Positions 26,091-34,372 of a DNA stretch of 64,000 nucleotides are shown here, piece by piece; the first letter of the stretch is position 1, and each line of letters begins with the position of its first letter. The notes under the pieces were generated by a model. It saw only the letters and a list, made by a program, of their open reading frames with translations. It did not search any database and was not told the DNA's origin. The translations under genes and the position numbers were made by a program. Source of the stretch: Chloroflexota bacterium (lineage in GTDB: Bacteria; Chloroflexota; Anaerolineae; Anaerolineales; Villigracilaceae); contig JACRPQ010000004.1 in assembly GCA_016223135.1 (NCBI GenBank), forward strand, positions 248,001 to 312,000, given 5' to 3'.

Positions 26091-28643
26091 CTATTTCTCC
26101 CACAGCAATTTCAAAATCGCCAGCGCCTCCTGCTTGCCGCCAGAGCCGTTCTCGCCGCCGGGTCCCACGCAGGAGGGACAGCCGTCGGCGCAGGGACAGG
26201 CATTCACCAGTTCGAAGGCGCGGGCGATGAGTTCGTCATGCCGTGCGAACAGGTTTTCGCTGAAGCCGATGCCGGCTGGAACCGCGTCGTAGAGGACGAC
26301 GGTCGGGCCGCCGAAGGTTGGGTTTTCGAGGGGTTCGATATGCGTGCCGAGGTCGGAGGGGGCGCACATGAGCAGGAGCGGCGCGAGGCTGCCCAGCGCG
26401 TATGCCAGCCCCGCCAGCCCGCTGCGCATGTGGACGTTCGCTTCCGCTTTTTTGTGGCAGGCAGGGCAGAGGGTGACGAGGTTTTCGAGACGGTTTGCCT
26501 CCTCGCGCGAGGCGAAGGCGCGGAAGGGGATTTTGTGATGCACGTCGTGCTGGCGCGTCGTTTCGGGCGCTCCGCACACCTGACACTTGTAGCCGTCTCT
26601 GGCGCGGACGCGTTCGCGGATCCTGCCCCAGGCGGGTCCGTAGTCGTTCGGGTCGTTGGACCAGGCTCCGGCGTCGCGCAGACGCGTCACGGTCTCTTCG
26701 GAGAGGGAAAGCCAGTAGCCGGTGGTCTGCAATTCGGAGGGAGGCAGGTCGAGGGGTTCCTGTCCCAACGTCTCGTGGGTGTACCAGCGGCGCTTGCGGA
26801 AGCCGGCAACGTAAGTGGTAATTTGTAATTCCCCCCAATGTTTATCTCCGCCGGGGATTGGGAGGGCTGCATTGTTGGATAACAGTTTAACCTCGGTTTG
26901 GCGCAGCGGCTCGGTGTAGTAATCGCTTTGGATGGGTTTGAGGCGGGCGATGTGCTCTTCGAGGTTCAGGTCTTCGACGAGATATTGCTGCGCCTCGTGC
27001 AGATAGATGGCGCCGGGGTGAACCATCCAGGGAGCGCTTTCGCCGTCCACCGTGCCGATGGTTTGCGGGCGGTCTTCGACGATGGTTTGCAGGACGACGC
27101 TTTGCGGCGAGGCGGAACGCAATGAGATGTTCGCGGCGGGGTATTGGTCTGCCATCCAGAAGAATTTGTCGTTGGAGAGATGCGCTTCGCCGCTGGAAAG
27201 CAGGAAGTGGAGGTATTCGTCAATGGTTTCGCCCGATAGGGAACCGAAGCCTTCGCCTTTTTGGAAGGGCAGTTCGAAGAGGGCGCAGCGCAGATGTTCG
27301 AGCAGGATGAGGAGGTGATTGGGGTTGATGAGCGCCTGCTCGGGCGAACGCTCGAAGAAGTATTCGGGATGGCGGATGAGGAACTGGTCAATGGGATGGG
27401 CGGACGCCACCAGCACGCTGACAGCGGATTCAAGCCCGCGTCCCGCCCGACCCGCTTGCTGTCTCGCTGAAGCGACGGCGCCCGGGTAGCCGACGAGGAT
27501 TGCCGCGCCCAGCCCGCCGATGTCTATGCCGAGTTCGAGGGCGTTGGTGGCGACGACGGTTTTGACCGTGCCGTCGCGCAAGCCCTTTTCGATTTCTCTT
27601 CTTTGCGAGGGCAGGTAGCCGGAGCGGTAGCCGCGAATTTGTGAAGAGTAATTGGTAATTGGTAAGTTGCGGCTGGAGGCTGGAGAGTGGTTTTGTTGAA
27701 GGTAAGTGAGGATGATCTCGACGCTGCGGCGTGAGCGGGCAAAGACGACAGCTTGCACGTCACTGCGGAGCAAATCCTGCGCCAGCCGCACGCTTTCGAG
27801 CAGGGACGATTTTCGCAAGCCGAGGGCTTCATCCACGATGGGCGGGTTGTAGAGGATGAAGTGGCGCGGTCCGCGGGCGGAGCCGTCGTTCTCGATCAGG
27901 CGGACCGGTTCTTCGATGAGTTTCTCGGCAAGTTCTCTAGGGTTGCCGATGGTGGCGGATGCCAGAATGAACGTGGGCGCACTGCCGTAGAACTTTGCCA
28001 CGCGCTTGAGCCGGCGGATGACGTTTGCCACGTGCGAGCCAAAGACGCCGCGGTAGGTGTGCGCTTCGTCAATGACGACGAACTTCAGGTTCGAGAAGAA
28101 GTCCAGCCAGTTGGCGTGATGCGGCAGGATGCCGGTGTGGAGCATATCGGGGTTGGTGAAGAGGATGCGAGCGTTCTTGCGGAGGGTGGGTCTGGCAGAG
28201 GCGGGGGTGTCGCCGTCGTAAATGCCAGTGGTCAGTGACCAGTGATCGGTCATCAGTGACTGCAAGACCGATAGTTGATTACTGATTACTGATAACTGAT
28301 CTTGCGCCAAAGCCTTTGTAGGGAAGAGGTAGAGCGCGCGGGCGTTGGGGTTCGAGAGGAGTTCGGCAAGGGCAGGCAGGTTGTAGGCGAGGGTTTTGCC
28401 GGAGGCGGTGCCGGTGGTGAGCAGGATGTTTGCGCCGGCGCGGCTGTGAATCCAGGCTTCGAGTTGGTGGGAGTAGAGGGAGTGAATCCCAGCGGCGATC
28501 AAGGCTTGGGAGAGGGGAGCAGGTAAATCGTCCGGGAAGGGATGCGTTTGGGCAGGGCGCGGAGGGAGCGTTTGCCAGGCGGCGATGTTGGGCGCGGTGG
28601 CGGGGTCGCGTTTCCAAAAGTCCAGCAGGGAGGCGAGGGGCAT
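26091..28643 (-). CDS. MrfA/Hrq1-like DEAD-box DNA helicase with DUF1998 module and inserted HNH motif
   Basis: Superfamily 2 helicase for DNA repair. Motifs: LYSHQLEAWIHSRAG (Q-like), TGTASGKTLAYNLP (I), FVVIDEAHTY (II), LASATIGNPRELAEKL (III), TNALELGIDIGG (V) and QQAGRAGRG (VI). The C-terminal DUF1998-type region keeps the cysteine cluster CPCADGCPSC, as in MrfA/YprA. Within it, at about 690-745, lies a complete HNH signature: CQVCGAP, DVHHKIPF, ENLVTLCPACHKKAE. Two heptamer arrays fall inside the frame, one encoding DQLSVISNQLSV between motifs I and II and another encoding NLPITNYSSQ in the second RecA domain. Despite them the frame is open over 850 codons. Confidence 0.92.
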   Translation of the reverse strand: MPLASLLDFWKRDPATAPNIAAWQTLPPRPAQTHPFPDDLPAPLSQALIAAGIHSLYSHQLEAWIHSRAGANILLTTGTASGKTLAYNLPALAELLSNPNARALYLFPTKALAQDQLSVISNQLSVLQSLMTDHWSLTTGIYDGDTPASARPTLRKNARILFTNPDMLHTGILPHHANWLDFFSNLKFVVIDEAHTYRGVFGSHVANVIRRLKRVAKFYGSAPTFILASATIGNPRELAEKLIEEPVRLIENDGSARGPRHFILYNPPIVDEALGLRKSSLLESVRLAQDLLRSDVQAVVFARSRRSVEIILTYLQQNHSPASSRNLPITNYSSQIRGYRSGYLPSQRREIEKGLRDGTVKTVVATNALELGIDIGGLGAAILVGYPGAVASARQQAGRAGRGLESAVSVLVASAHPIDQFLIRHPEYFFERSPEQALINPNHLLILLEHLRCALFELPFQKGEGFGSLSGETIDEYLHFLLSSGEAHLSNDKFFWMADQYPAANISLRSASPQSVVLQTIVEDRPQTIGTVDGESAPWMVHPGAIYLHEAQQYLVEDLNLEEHIARLKPIQSDYYTEPLRQTEVKLLSNNAALPIPGGDKHWGELQITTYVAGFRKRRWYTHETLGQEPLDLPPSELQTTGYWLSLSEETVTRLRDAGAWSNDPNDYGPAWGRIRERVRARDGYKCQVCGAPETTRQHDVHHKIPFRAFASREEANRLENLVTLCPACHKKAEANVHMRSGLAGLAYALGSLAPLLLMCAPSDLGTHIEPLENPTFGGPTVVLYDAVPAGIGFSENLFARHDELIARAFELVNACPCADGCPSCVGPGGENGSGGKQEALAILKLLWEK
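27649..27668. repeat. heptamer array (AATTGGT) inside the helicase gene
   Basis: AATTGGTAATTGGTAA occurs in frame and encodes LPITNY on the minus strand. It is followed by a GCTGGAG duplication. It belongs to the same repeat family as 56384-56424. Confidence 0.75.
28226..28302. repeat. convergent heptamer arrays inside the helicase gene
   Basis: Five heptamers CAGTGGT, CAGTGAC, CAGTGAT, CGGTCAT, CAGTGAC (28226-28260) face four reversed ones, TTGATTA, CTGATTA, CTGATAA, CTGATCT (28275-28302), over a 14-base spacer. The block encodes roughly 26 residues (SVISNQLSVLQSLMTDHWSL) between helicase motifs I and II. Confidence 0.85.
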
Positions 28644-28671
28644 GGTTTGATTATAGTCCGCCCGTTATAAA

Positions 28672-28703
28672 AAACTTCGGAAGTCATTGCGACTTCCGAA
28701 GTT
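28672..28703. terminator. hairpin with ACTTCGGAAGT core after the YugP-like gene
   Basis: A perfect 13-bp stem AAACTTCGGAAGTC / GACTTCCGAAGTTT with loop ATTGC. On the minus strand it follows the stop of the peptidase gene by seven bases and is trailed by TTTTTATAAC. Confidence 0.8.
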
Positions 28704-28709
28704 TGCGTT

Positions 28710-29435
28710 TTAGTTCCTGCGCCTGCCGAGACCGCCGAGCAGGAAGACGTAGTAGAGGACTTGTAAGACGGCGGTGACCAGCGCGGCGACGTAGGTGAGG
28801 GCGGCGGCGTTCAGCACCTGGTTGACGCCGCGCGCTTCTTCTTCCGTGCGGATGATGCCGCTGGCGGTGAGCATGGCTTTGGCGCGGGCGGAGGCGTTGA
28901 ATTCAACGGGCAGGGTCGCCAGCGCAAAGACCGCGCCGCCGGCGAAGAACAGCACGCCCAGCCAGGCAAGGTCGAGCCAGCGCAGGAACAAGCCTGCCAG
29001 GATGAGGATCCAGCCGAGGTTGGAGCCAATGTTCACCATCGGCACCAGCGCCGAGCGGAAGCGGAGCGGGAAGTAGCCTTCTGCGTCCTGCAGGGCGTGA
29101 CCGAGTTCATGCGCGGCAACGGCAACCGCCGCCACCGAGGGGGTGTTTGCCACGGCGGGCGAGAGGTAGAGGGTTTTGTCGCGCGGGTCGTAGTGGTCGG
29201 TGAGGTGTCCGCCCACGCCAAGCACGCGCACGTTTTGCAGTTGGGCGCCGCCTTCGAAGTCGGAATACACGGCGCGCGAGACGAGCTGTTGGGCGGCTTG
29301 GGCGCCGGTCAGTCCGCTGGAGGCGCGCACTTGACTCCATTTCTCATAAGCATGCCGCACGTACCACGAGGCAATGCTCATCAGGATGAAGGCAGGCAGC
29401 ATGAAAATCAAATAGGTTGGGTCGAAGAAGAACAT
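28710..29435 (-). CDS. YugP-type zinc metallopeptidase, membrane protein
   Basis: Integral membrane protein of the Zn_peptidase_2 (YugP) family. The zinc motif HELGH lies in AVAAVAVAAHELGHALQDAEGYFP at about residue 118, followed by PLRFRSALVPMVNIGSN. Helices are at 5-23, 143-163, 165-190 and 215-238. ARGVNQVLNAAALTYVAAL near the C-terminus is characteristic of the family. Length (241 aa) is slightly above the usual 225-235. The function is unknown; it is assumed to be a protease because of HEXXH. It lies 45 bp downstream of the S41 protease gene and may share its transcript. Confidence 0.93.
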   Translation of the reverse strand: MFFFDPTYLIFMLPAFILMSIASWYVRHAYEKWSQVRASSGLTGAQAAQQLVSRAVYSDFEGGAQLQNVRVLGVGGHLTDHYDPRDKTLYLSPAVANTPSVAAVAVAAHELGHALQDAEGYFPLRFRSALVPMVNIGSNLGWILILAGLFLRWLDLAWLGVLFFAGGAVFALATLPVEFNASARAKAMLTASGIIRTEEEARGVNQVLNAAALTYVAALVTAVLQVLYYVFLLGGLGRRRN

Positions 29436-29480
29436 GGGTATCTCCTTTCCCGGCTCCCGCGCGGGCGGGAAGCCGATGGG

Positions 29481-30755
29481 TTACTTTTGTGCAATCATTT
29501 CCAATAATACTTCTACGGCTTTGTCCAGCTGCGGGTCGCGGTTGTTTTCGTAATCGGCGTCGGTCATTTCGACGATGTAATCGGGGGTGAGACCCACGCC
29601 CTGAATCAGCCGTTCTTTGGGGGTCAGCCATTTGGCGATGGTGATGCGCGCCGCGCCCTGGTTGTTGGAGAGCGGTTGAATGGTCTGCACGGAACCTTTG
29701 CCAAAGGTCTGCACGCCGACGAGTTGGGCGCGTCCGTAATCCTGCAGGGCGCCCGCCACAATTTCGGCGGCGGAGGCGGAGCCTTCATTGACAAGCACTA
29801 CCAAGGGGATGTCGGTCGCTTTGCCGTTGCCGAGGGCGTTGTAGGTGTCGCGCGATCCGTCGCTGTATTGTTCGATCAGCACCACGCCTTCGTCAATGAA
29901 TTCGGAGGCGACCTCGATGGATGTGACGAGGTAGCCGCCGGGGTTGAAGCGCAGGTCGAGGATGATGCCTTTCGGGTTTTGCGCCAGCAATTCGTCCAGT
30001 TTGGCGCGCAGTTCGTTGGTGGTGCGGTCGCCGAAGAAGTTGATGTCAATATAGGCGATGCCATCCTCGCGCATTTCGCCGGTGACGCTGGGGACGGTGA
30101 TTTTGGCGCGGACGATGGTAAAGGTCAGCGGTTCAGGCTCGCCTTCACGCGCCACGGTCAAAACGACGGTGGTGCCGGCTGGCCCCAAGACCTTTTGGCG
30201 GGCAGCCTCGGGGGCGACGCCGGTCATGTCTTCGCCGTCAATGGCGATGATTTGGTCGCCGGGGCGCAGACCTGCCGCCTCGGCTGGCGAGCCTTCGATG
30301 GGGCTGACGATGGTCAGGTATTCGCCTTGGGTGTCCACATAGGCGCCGATGCCTTCGTATTGACCGGAGAGGGAGGTGGATTCGAGTTCATAGACCTTGG
30401 GGTCCATGTAGTAGGTGTAATCGTCACCCACGGCTTCCATCATGCCGCGGATGGCGCCCTGCATGAGCAGGGTGTCGTCCAGCGGTTGATTCACGTATTG
30501 TTCATGGACGAGGTTCCACGCCTCCCAGAAGGGGACGAAGAGATCTTGCAATTCCTGAGGGGTGGCGGATGCCTGTCCCTCTTGAGTGGGGGCGGTTGTG
30601 GGCGGCAGGAGAATGTTGAGAGGCGGGTTTTCGTTGGCGGGGAAGAGGCTGGTGCCGTCCAAAAGATGGCGTGTGACGAAGCCGCCAGCGAACGAACCTG
30701 TCAGCAGGATGAGCGCTGCAAAGACGCCCAGTATGGTTTTGGTTGTTTTATCCAC
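29481..30755 (-). CDS. S41 family carboxy-terminal processing protease (CtpA-like)
   Basis: Exported serine protease that trims or degrades proteins from their C-termini. It has an N-terminal membrane anchor (VDKTTKTILGVFAALILLTGSFAGGF), a helical region, a PDZ domain (YEGIGAYVDTQGEYLTIVSPIEGSPAEAAGLRPGDQIIAIDG), then the S41 core with the catalytic Ser in VLVNEGSASAAEIVAGAL and the Lys in QTFGKGSVQTIQ. I choose GTG 30755 because GGAGG lies five bases upstream and the protein then begins at the anchor; the longer ORF start has no ribosome site. 424 aa, typical length. Confidence 0.94.
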   Translation of the reverse strand: MDKTTKTILGVFAALILLTGSFAGGFVTRHLLDGTSLFPANENPPLNILLPPTTAPTQEGQASATPQELQDLFVPFWEAWNLVHEQYVNQPLDDTLLMQGAIRGMMEAVGDDYTYYMDPKVYELESTSLSGQYEGIGAYVDTQGEYLTIVSPIEGSPAEAAGLRPGDQIIAIDGEDMTGVAPEAARQKVLGPAGTTVVLTVAREGEPEPLTFTIVRAKITVPSVTGEMREDGIAYIDINFFGDRTTNELRAKLDELLAQNPKGIILDLRFNPGGYLVTSIEVASEFIDEGVVLIEQYSDGSRDTYNALGNGKATDIPLVVLVNEGSASAAEIVAGALQDYGRAQLVGVQTFGKGSVQTIQPLSNNQGAARITIAKWLTPKERLIQGVGLTPDYIVEMTDADYENNRDPQLDKAVEVLLEMIAQK

Positions 30756-30860
30756 AAATGCCTCCGGTAAGGTGATGGTCACCACAGGCGACCGTTGATG
30801 AACGATACTATGCCCTGATTAGAGAATGATGAATTTGGTTATATGAGGAGCGTTAGAACG

Positions 30861-31100
30861 TCATGATTCCACTTTTTTCTCATCGTTTCCCCGCAATTCC
30901 TCCACTTTCTTGCGCAGTTCGTCCATGGATTTTTCAGCGTGACCCTCCTGTGTTTGGTTGAAGGAATTGCGCAGGGTGTTCATCCAGTTGGCTTTGCCGC
31001 CGCGCGCAAATCCGCGCACAATGCCAACCATGATGAGGTTTGCGCCAACGATGAGCAGGATGAAGATCAAGGCTGCAAGCATAACGCGATTATTGTCCAT
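30861..31100 (-). CDS. small membrane protein, hypothetical (79 aa)
   Basis: Bitopic protein: one helix at about residues 6-26 (VMLAALIFILLIVGANLIMVGIV), a short basic stretch RGFARGGKANW, and a charged, probably coiled-coil tail (KSMDELRKKVEELRGNDEKKVES). The start at 31100 follows GGAGAATCTC; the longer ORF start has none. It sits upstream of the S41 gene on the same strand, with 105 bp between. No family recognised. Confidence 0.7.
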   Translation of the reverse strand: MDNNRVMLAALIFILLIVGANLIMVGIVRGFARGGKANWMNTLRNSFNQTQEGHAEKSMDELRKKVEELRGNDEKKVES

Positions 31101-31159
31101 GAGATTCTCCGTAAAGTATAGTCGGCGTTCTCCCTTCGGCAAGGGTCATAGGTCGGGGG

Positions 31160-31277
31160 TATGGCTTTCTCAAAGTCTGGATGCGAGTGTTCTTTGTACA
31201 CGGATTTCTTTCTGTTTTTCATCCGCGCGATCCGTGTACAAAAATTGATTCCGTCGAGCGATAATGAGAAAGCCATA
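31160..31277. mobile_element. miniature inverted-repeat element M5 with 10-bp target duplication
   Basis: The 118-bp element has perfect 13-bp ends TATGGCTTTCTCA / TGAGAAAGCCATA and perfect inner arms TTTGTACACGGAT / ATCCGTGTACAAA. It is flanked by AGGTCGGGGG on both sides (31150-31159 and 31278-31287). No reading frame. No other copy in the window. Confidence 0.9.
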
Positions 31278-31316
31278 AGGTCGGGGGGGCGTTCCCCGCG
31301 CAGGTTGAACGGTGAT

Positions 31317-31949
31317 TTAATCGCCCAGCAGAATGGGCAGATGATTCCAATCCACGAAGACGCCGCTGGCGTCGGGGGTGGGTTCTTCGGTGCCGTAGAG
31401 GATGCTCGCCATGCCCACGTTCAAGGCGGCGCGAGTGGTGCGCGGCAGGTCGTCAATCACCACGCATTTGCGCGGGTCGGGTTCGTCGGCGAGTTCCTGT
31501 GCGATGGCAAAGGATTCAGGCATCGGTTTGCAATAGGGGGCGACGGCGTTCACGTCCACGATGGTCTCGAACAGGTCGTTCAGTTGCAGGATGGCAAGGA
31601 CGCGGCGGGCGTGGTGAACGTCGGCGTTGGTGAAGATCAGGTTGCGGGTCGGGAGCGATGCGATGATTTCGCGTTGACGAGGATTGGGCGTGAGGTACTC
31701 TTCCAGCGGCAGGTCATGCACATACGCCAGATAGTCCTGCGTATCCACATGATGATGCGCCTGCAAGCCGCGCAGGGTGGTGCCATACATCTTAAAGTAT
31801 TGTTCGCGCAGGGCAGGCACTTGGTCGGCGGGCAGACCCAAACGCTCGATCATGTACAAGTCCATGCGCTGCCGAATGGCTTGCCACAAGCCGTTGGAAG
31901 CGGGATAGAGCGTATCGTCGAGGTCAAAAAAGATGGTTGTGAATCGCAT
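31317..31949 (-). CDS. HAD hydrolase, pyrimidine 5'-nucleotidase-like
   Basis: Haloacid-dehalogenase superfamily phosphatase. The nucleophile motif FFDLDDTLYPASNGLW is at residues 6-21, motif II is LIFTNADVHHARRVL, and motif III/IV is YCKPMPESFAIA with VVIDDLPRTTRAA. The DxDDTLYP start and the TxADxxHAxRxL pattern match the yeast SDT1/plant-type pyrimidine 5'-nucleotidase branch (TIGR01993). The likely reaction is dephosphorylation of UMP/CMP-like substrates in the cytosol. The gene starts 20 bp from mutL, divergently, and its ATG has no ribosome site, consistent with a leaderless message from the shared -10 box. Confidence 0.88.
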   Translation of the reverse strand: MRFTTIFFDLDDTLYPASNGLWQAIRQRMDLYMIERLGLPADQVPALREQYFKMYGTTLRGLQAHHHVDTQDYLAYVHDLPLEEYLTPNPRQREIIASLPTRNLIFTNADVHHARRVLAILQLNDLFETIVDVNAVAPYCKPMPESFAIAQELADEPDPRKCVVIDDLPRTTRAALNVGMASILYGTEEPTPDASGVFVDWNHLPILLGD

Positions 31950-31955
31950 GGGGAG

Positions 31956-31963
31956 ATTATAAT
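31956..31963. promoter_or_regulatory. palindromic -10 box ATTATAAT shared by HAD gene and mutL
   Basis: ATTATAAT is its own reverse complement and reads TATAAT on both strands. Its centre (31959.5) is exactly midway between the two ATGs (31949 and 31970). A start site seven bases past either -10 would fall on the A of each ATG, giving two leaderless messages. The -35 regions would lie inside the opposing genes and are weak. Confidence 0.55.
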
Positions 31964-31969
31964 CGCCCT

Positions 31970-33742
31970 ATGCCCATCCGTTTGCTCGCTCCTGAGGTTG
32001 CATCGCAGATCGCCGCCGGCGAAGTGATCGAACGCCCCGCCTCGGTGGTGAAGGAACTGCTGGAAAATTCGCTGGATGCCGGCGCGCGGACGATTACGAT
32101 TGCAATCGAAGAAGCAGGGAAAAAGTTGATTGAAGTGGCGGACGACGGCTGCGGCATTCCCGCCGAGGAACTGGAACTCGCCGTTTCGCGTCATGCGACC
32201 TCGAAACTGGTACGCTCCGATGATCTTTTTTCCATCTCCACGCTGGGGTTCCGCGGCGAAGCGCTGGCTTCGATTGGTTCCGTTTCGCGGATGACGATCA
32301 CCTCGCGGGTAAAGGATGCAAAGGAAGGGGCGCGCATTCGTGTGGAAGGCGGGACAACGGAAAAAGCGGTAAAGGTCGGCACGACGGTTGGCACAACGGT
32401 TCGCGTGGAAGACTTGTTCTACAATGTGCCGGCGCGCTTGAAATTTTTGAAGACCGATGTGACCGAACGGCGGGCAATTGACTCGCTGGTAACGCGTTAT
32501 GCGCTGGCATACCCCAATAAACGCTTCAAGTTATCCGAAGGAAAGAATGTCGCCCTGCAAACGGCGGGCGACGGCGACCGGCGCTCCATCCTTGCCGCGC
32601 TCTACGGTGTGGATGTGGCGAAGCAAATGCTCGAGGTCATGGCGGAGGAGGACGGTTACCGCCTGACGGGGTTTATCAGCCCCGCTTCATTGACGCGCTC
32701 GAACCGCAAGGAGATTACCTTCTTTATCAACGGGCGCTGGGTGCAGGAGGCTGCGCTCAACACTGCCTTGCTGCAGGCATATCACACCCTGCTCATGGTG
32801 GGACGTTATCCGCTGGCGGCGCTCTTTCTCGAAATGAACCCGCGCGACGTGGATGTGAACGTGCATCCTGCCAAAGCCGAAGTACGCTTCCGAGACCAGG
32901 ACCGGGTCTTCAGTTTTGTGCAGCGGTCGGTGCGAAAGGCATTGCTGGCGTATTCGCCGGTGCCGAATGTCGCGCCCAGTTTGTGGGGGACGACGAGGAC
33001 GACGCCCTCGGATGAAAAGTCATCATCCGTTGGGTTGGACTGGGCAATTGGGCATGACGAGGCAGTGGGTGATGGACGGTTGGTAGTTGGCAGTGATCAG
33101 TTATCGGTAAGCGGTCAACAGAAAATCGTCAATCGTCAATCGTCAATCGTCGATCGTATTCCATTGATGCGGCTCATCGGTCAGGTCGGCGGGACGTATC
33201 TGGTAGCGGAGGGACCCGACGGTTTGTATCTCATTGACCAGCACGCCGCGCACGAACGGGTGCTGTTCGAGAAGTTGATGGCGCAGCATGAAAGGAAGAA
33301 CATTCCCTCGCAGGCGCTGTTGAACCCTGAAATAGTGACCCTTCCGCCGGGGGCGGCGCAATTACTACTTAACCAATTACCAATTCTCACCCGTTTTGGC
33401 TTTGACGTGGAGGAATTTGGTCCAAACACGTTTCGAGTGAGAGCAATGCCGACTCTGTTTGCAGGGAGCGATCCAGCCGCGGCGCTGCGGGCATTGGTGG
33501 AGGATTTTGAAGAAGATGAAGCGCCGCTGCAAAATGAGATCGAGGCGCGGCTGGCGGCGCGCGTGTGTAAGCGAATGGCAGTCAAGGGCGGGCAGACGCT
33601 TTCCGGCGAGGAACAACGCGCGCTGCTCAACGACCTCGAAACCTGCGAGTCGCCGAGGACCTGCCCGCATGGACGCCCGACGATGATTCACCTATCGGTG
33701 GATACGTTGGAACGTCAATTTGGGAGGCGAGGTGCACGCTGA
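31970..33742 (+). CDS. mutL: DNA mismatch repair protein MutL
   Basis: GHL ATPase that couples MutS recognition to strand nicking. The N-terminal motifs are IAAGEVIERPASVVKELLENSLDAGA, DDGCGIP, HATSKL and FRGEALASI. The C-terminal domain carries the endonuclease metal site DQHAAHERVLFE (DQHAxxExxxxE, about residue 422), plus ACKRMAVKGGQ-type and CPHGRP motifs, so this is a nicking-competent MutL as in bacteria lacking MutH. The linker (about 350-400) contains heptamer-repeat peptide GSDQLSVSGQQKIVNRQSSIVDR. No mutS nearby. GGDEF gene overlaps its 3' end by 11 bases. Confidence 0.96.
   Translation: MPIRLLAPEVASQIAAGEVIERPASVVKELLENSLDAGARTITIAIEEAGKKLIEVADDGCGIPAEELELAVSRHATSKLVRSDDLFSISTLGFRGEALASIGSVSRMTITSRVKDAKEGARIRVEGGTTEKAVKVGTTVGTTVRVEDLFYNVPARLKFLKTDVTERRAIDSLVTRYALAYPNKRFKLSEGKNVALQTAGDGDRRSILAALYGVDVAKQMLEVMAEEDGYRLTGFISPASLTRSNRKEITFFINGRWVQEAALNTALLQAYHTLLMVGRYPLAALFLEMNPRDVDVNVHPAKAEVRFRDQDRVFSFVQRSVRKALLAYSPVPNVAPSLWGTTRTTPSDEKSSSVGLDWAIGHDEAVGDGRLVVGSDQLSVSGQQKIVNRQSSIVDRIPLMRLIGQVGGTYLVAEGPDGLYLIDQHAAHERVLFEKLMAQHERKNIPSQALLNPEIVTLPPGAAQLLLNQLPILTRFGFDVEEFGPNTFRVRAMPTLFAGSDPAAALRALVEDFEEDEAPLQNEIEARLAARVCKRMAVKGGQTLSGEEQRALLNDLETCESPRTCPHGRPTMIHLSVDTLERQFGRRGAR
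33091..33157. repeat. two heptamer arrays inside the mutL linker
   Basis: CAGTGAT, CAGTTAT, CGGTAAG, CGGTCAA (33091-33118) is followed by AATCGTC repeated four to five times (33124-33155). The arrays lie in the flexible linker region of MutL, where an insertion is tolerated. Confidence 0.85.
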
Positions 33743-34370
33743 AACTTCATTAGCCACTAAATACCGAAAACTGTTGGCGGAGTTCCAGAAGTTGGAGAGC
33801 GAGTATGAGAAGACCAAACGCACTCTGGAAATTCGGGAAATCGAGGTGCGGGCAATTCTGGCGCAGGCGCACGAACTTGCCAACACCGACGTGCTGACCT
33901 TCCTGCCGAACCGCCGCAAAATCATTTCCACATTACAGGAAGAGGTCATCCGCTCGAACCGTTACAGCACGCCGCTGGCGGTGTCCATTCTCGATATTGA
34001 CCATTTCAAGAATGTAAACGACACCTACGGTCACACCGCCGGCGATCAGGTGCTGCGCAGTGTCGCCGCGTGCCTGCGGACTCAAATCCGCCATCCCGAT
34101 ACCATCGGGCGTTACGGCGGCGAGGAGTTTTTGATTGTCCTGCCGAACAGCGAGATGCAAGCCGCAGCGGAACAGGCTTCGCGCCTGTGCCAGCAAATCC
34201 GCAACTTCCGCATTGACGTGAATGAGCAAGTCACGTCTGTGACCATCAGTATTGGCGTTGCGCAATTCAAGGTTGGGCAGGAAACGTGGGATGAATTGCT
34301 CCACCGCGCCGACACGGCGCTCTATCAGGCAAAGGAAAAGGGGCGCGACCGCTGGGCAGCGGCGGAATAG
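33732..34370 (+). CDS. diguanylate cyclase (GGDEF) with N-terminal coiled coil
   Basis: Makes cyclic di-GMP from two GTP. The N-terminal 50 residues are a coiled coil (KLLAEFQKLESEYEKTKRTLEIREIEVRAI) with no membrane helix or sensor domain. The catalytic domain begins LANTDVLTFLPNRRKI and has ILDIDHFKNVNDTYGH and the active-site GRYGGEEF. Five residues before it is RHPD, an RxxD inhibitory site, so product feedback is expected. The start is GTG at 33732, behind GGGAGG; the frame overlaps the end of mutL by 11 bases and is probably translationally coupled to it. No EAL domain in the window. Confidence 0.93.
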   Translation: MHAETSLATKYRKLLAEFQKLESEYEKTKRTLEIREIEVRAILAQAHELANTDVLTFLPNRRKIISTLQEEVIRSNRYSTPLAVSILDIDHFKNVNDTYGHTAGDQVLRSVAACLRTQIRHPDTIGRYGGEEFLIVLPNSEMQAAAEQASRLCQQIRNFRIDVNEQVTSVTISIGVAQFKVGQETWDELLHRADTALYQAKEKGRDRWAAAE

Positions 34371-34372
34371 AA

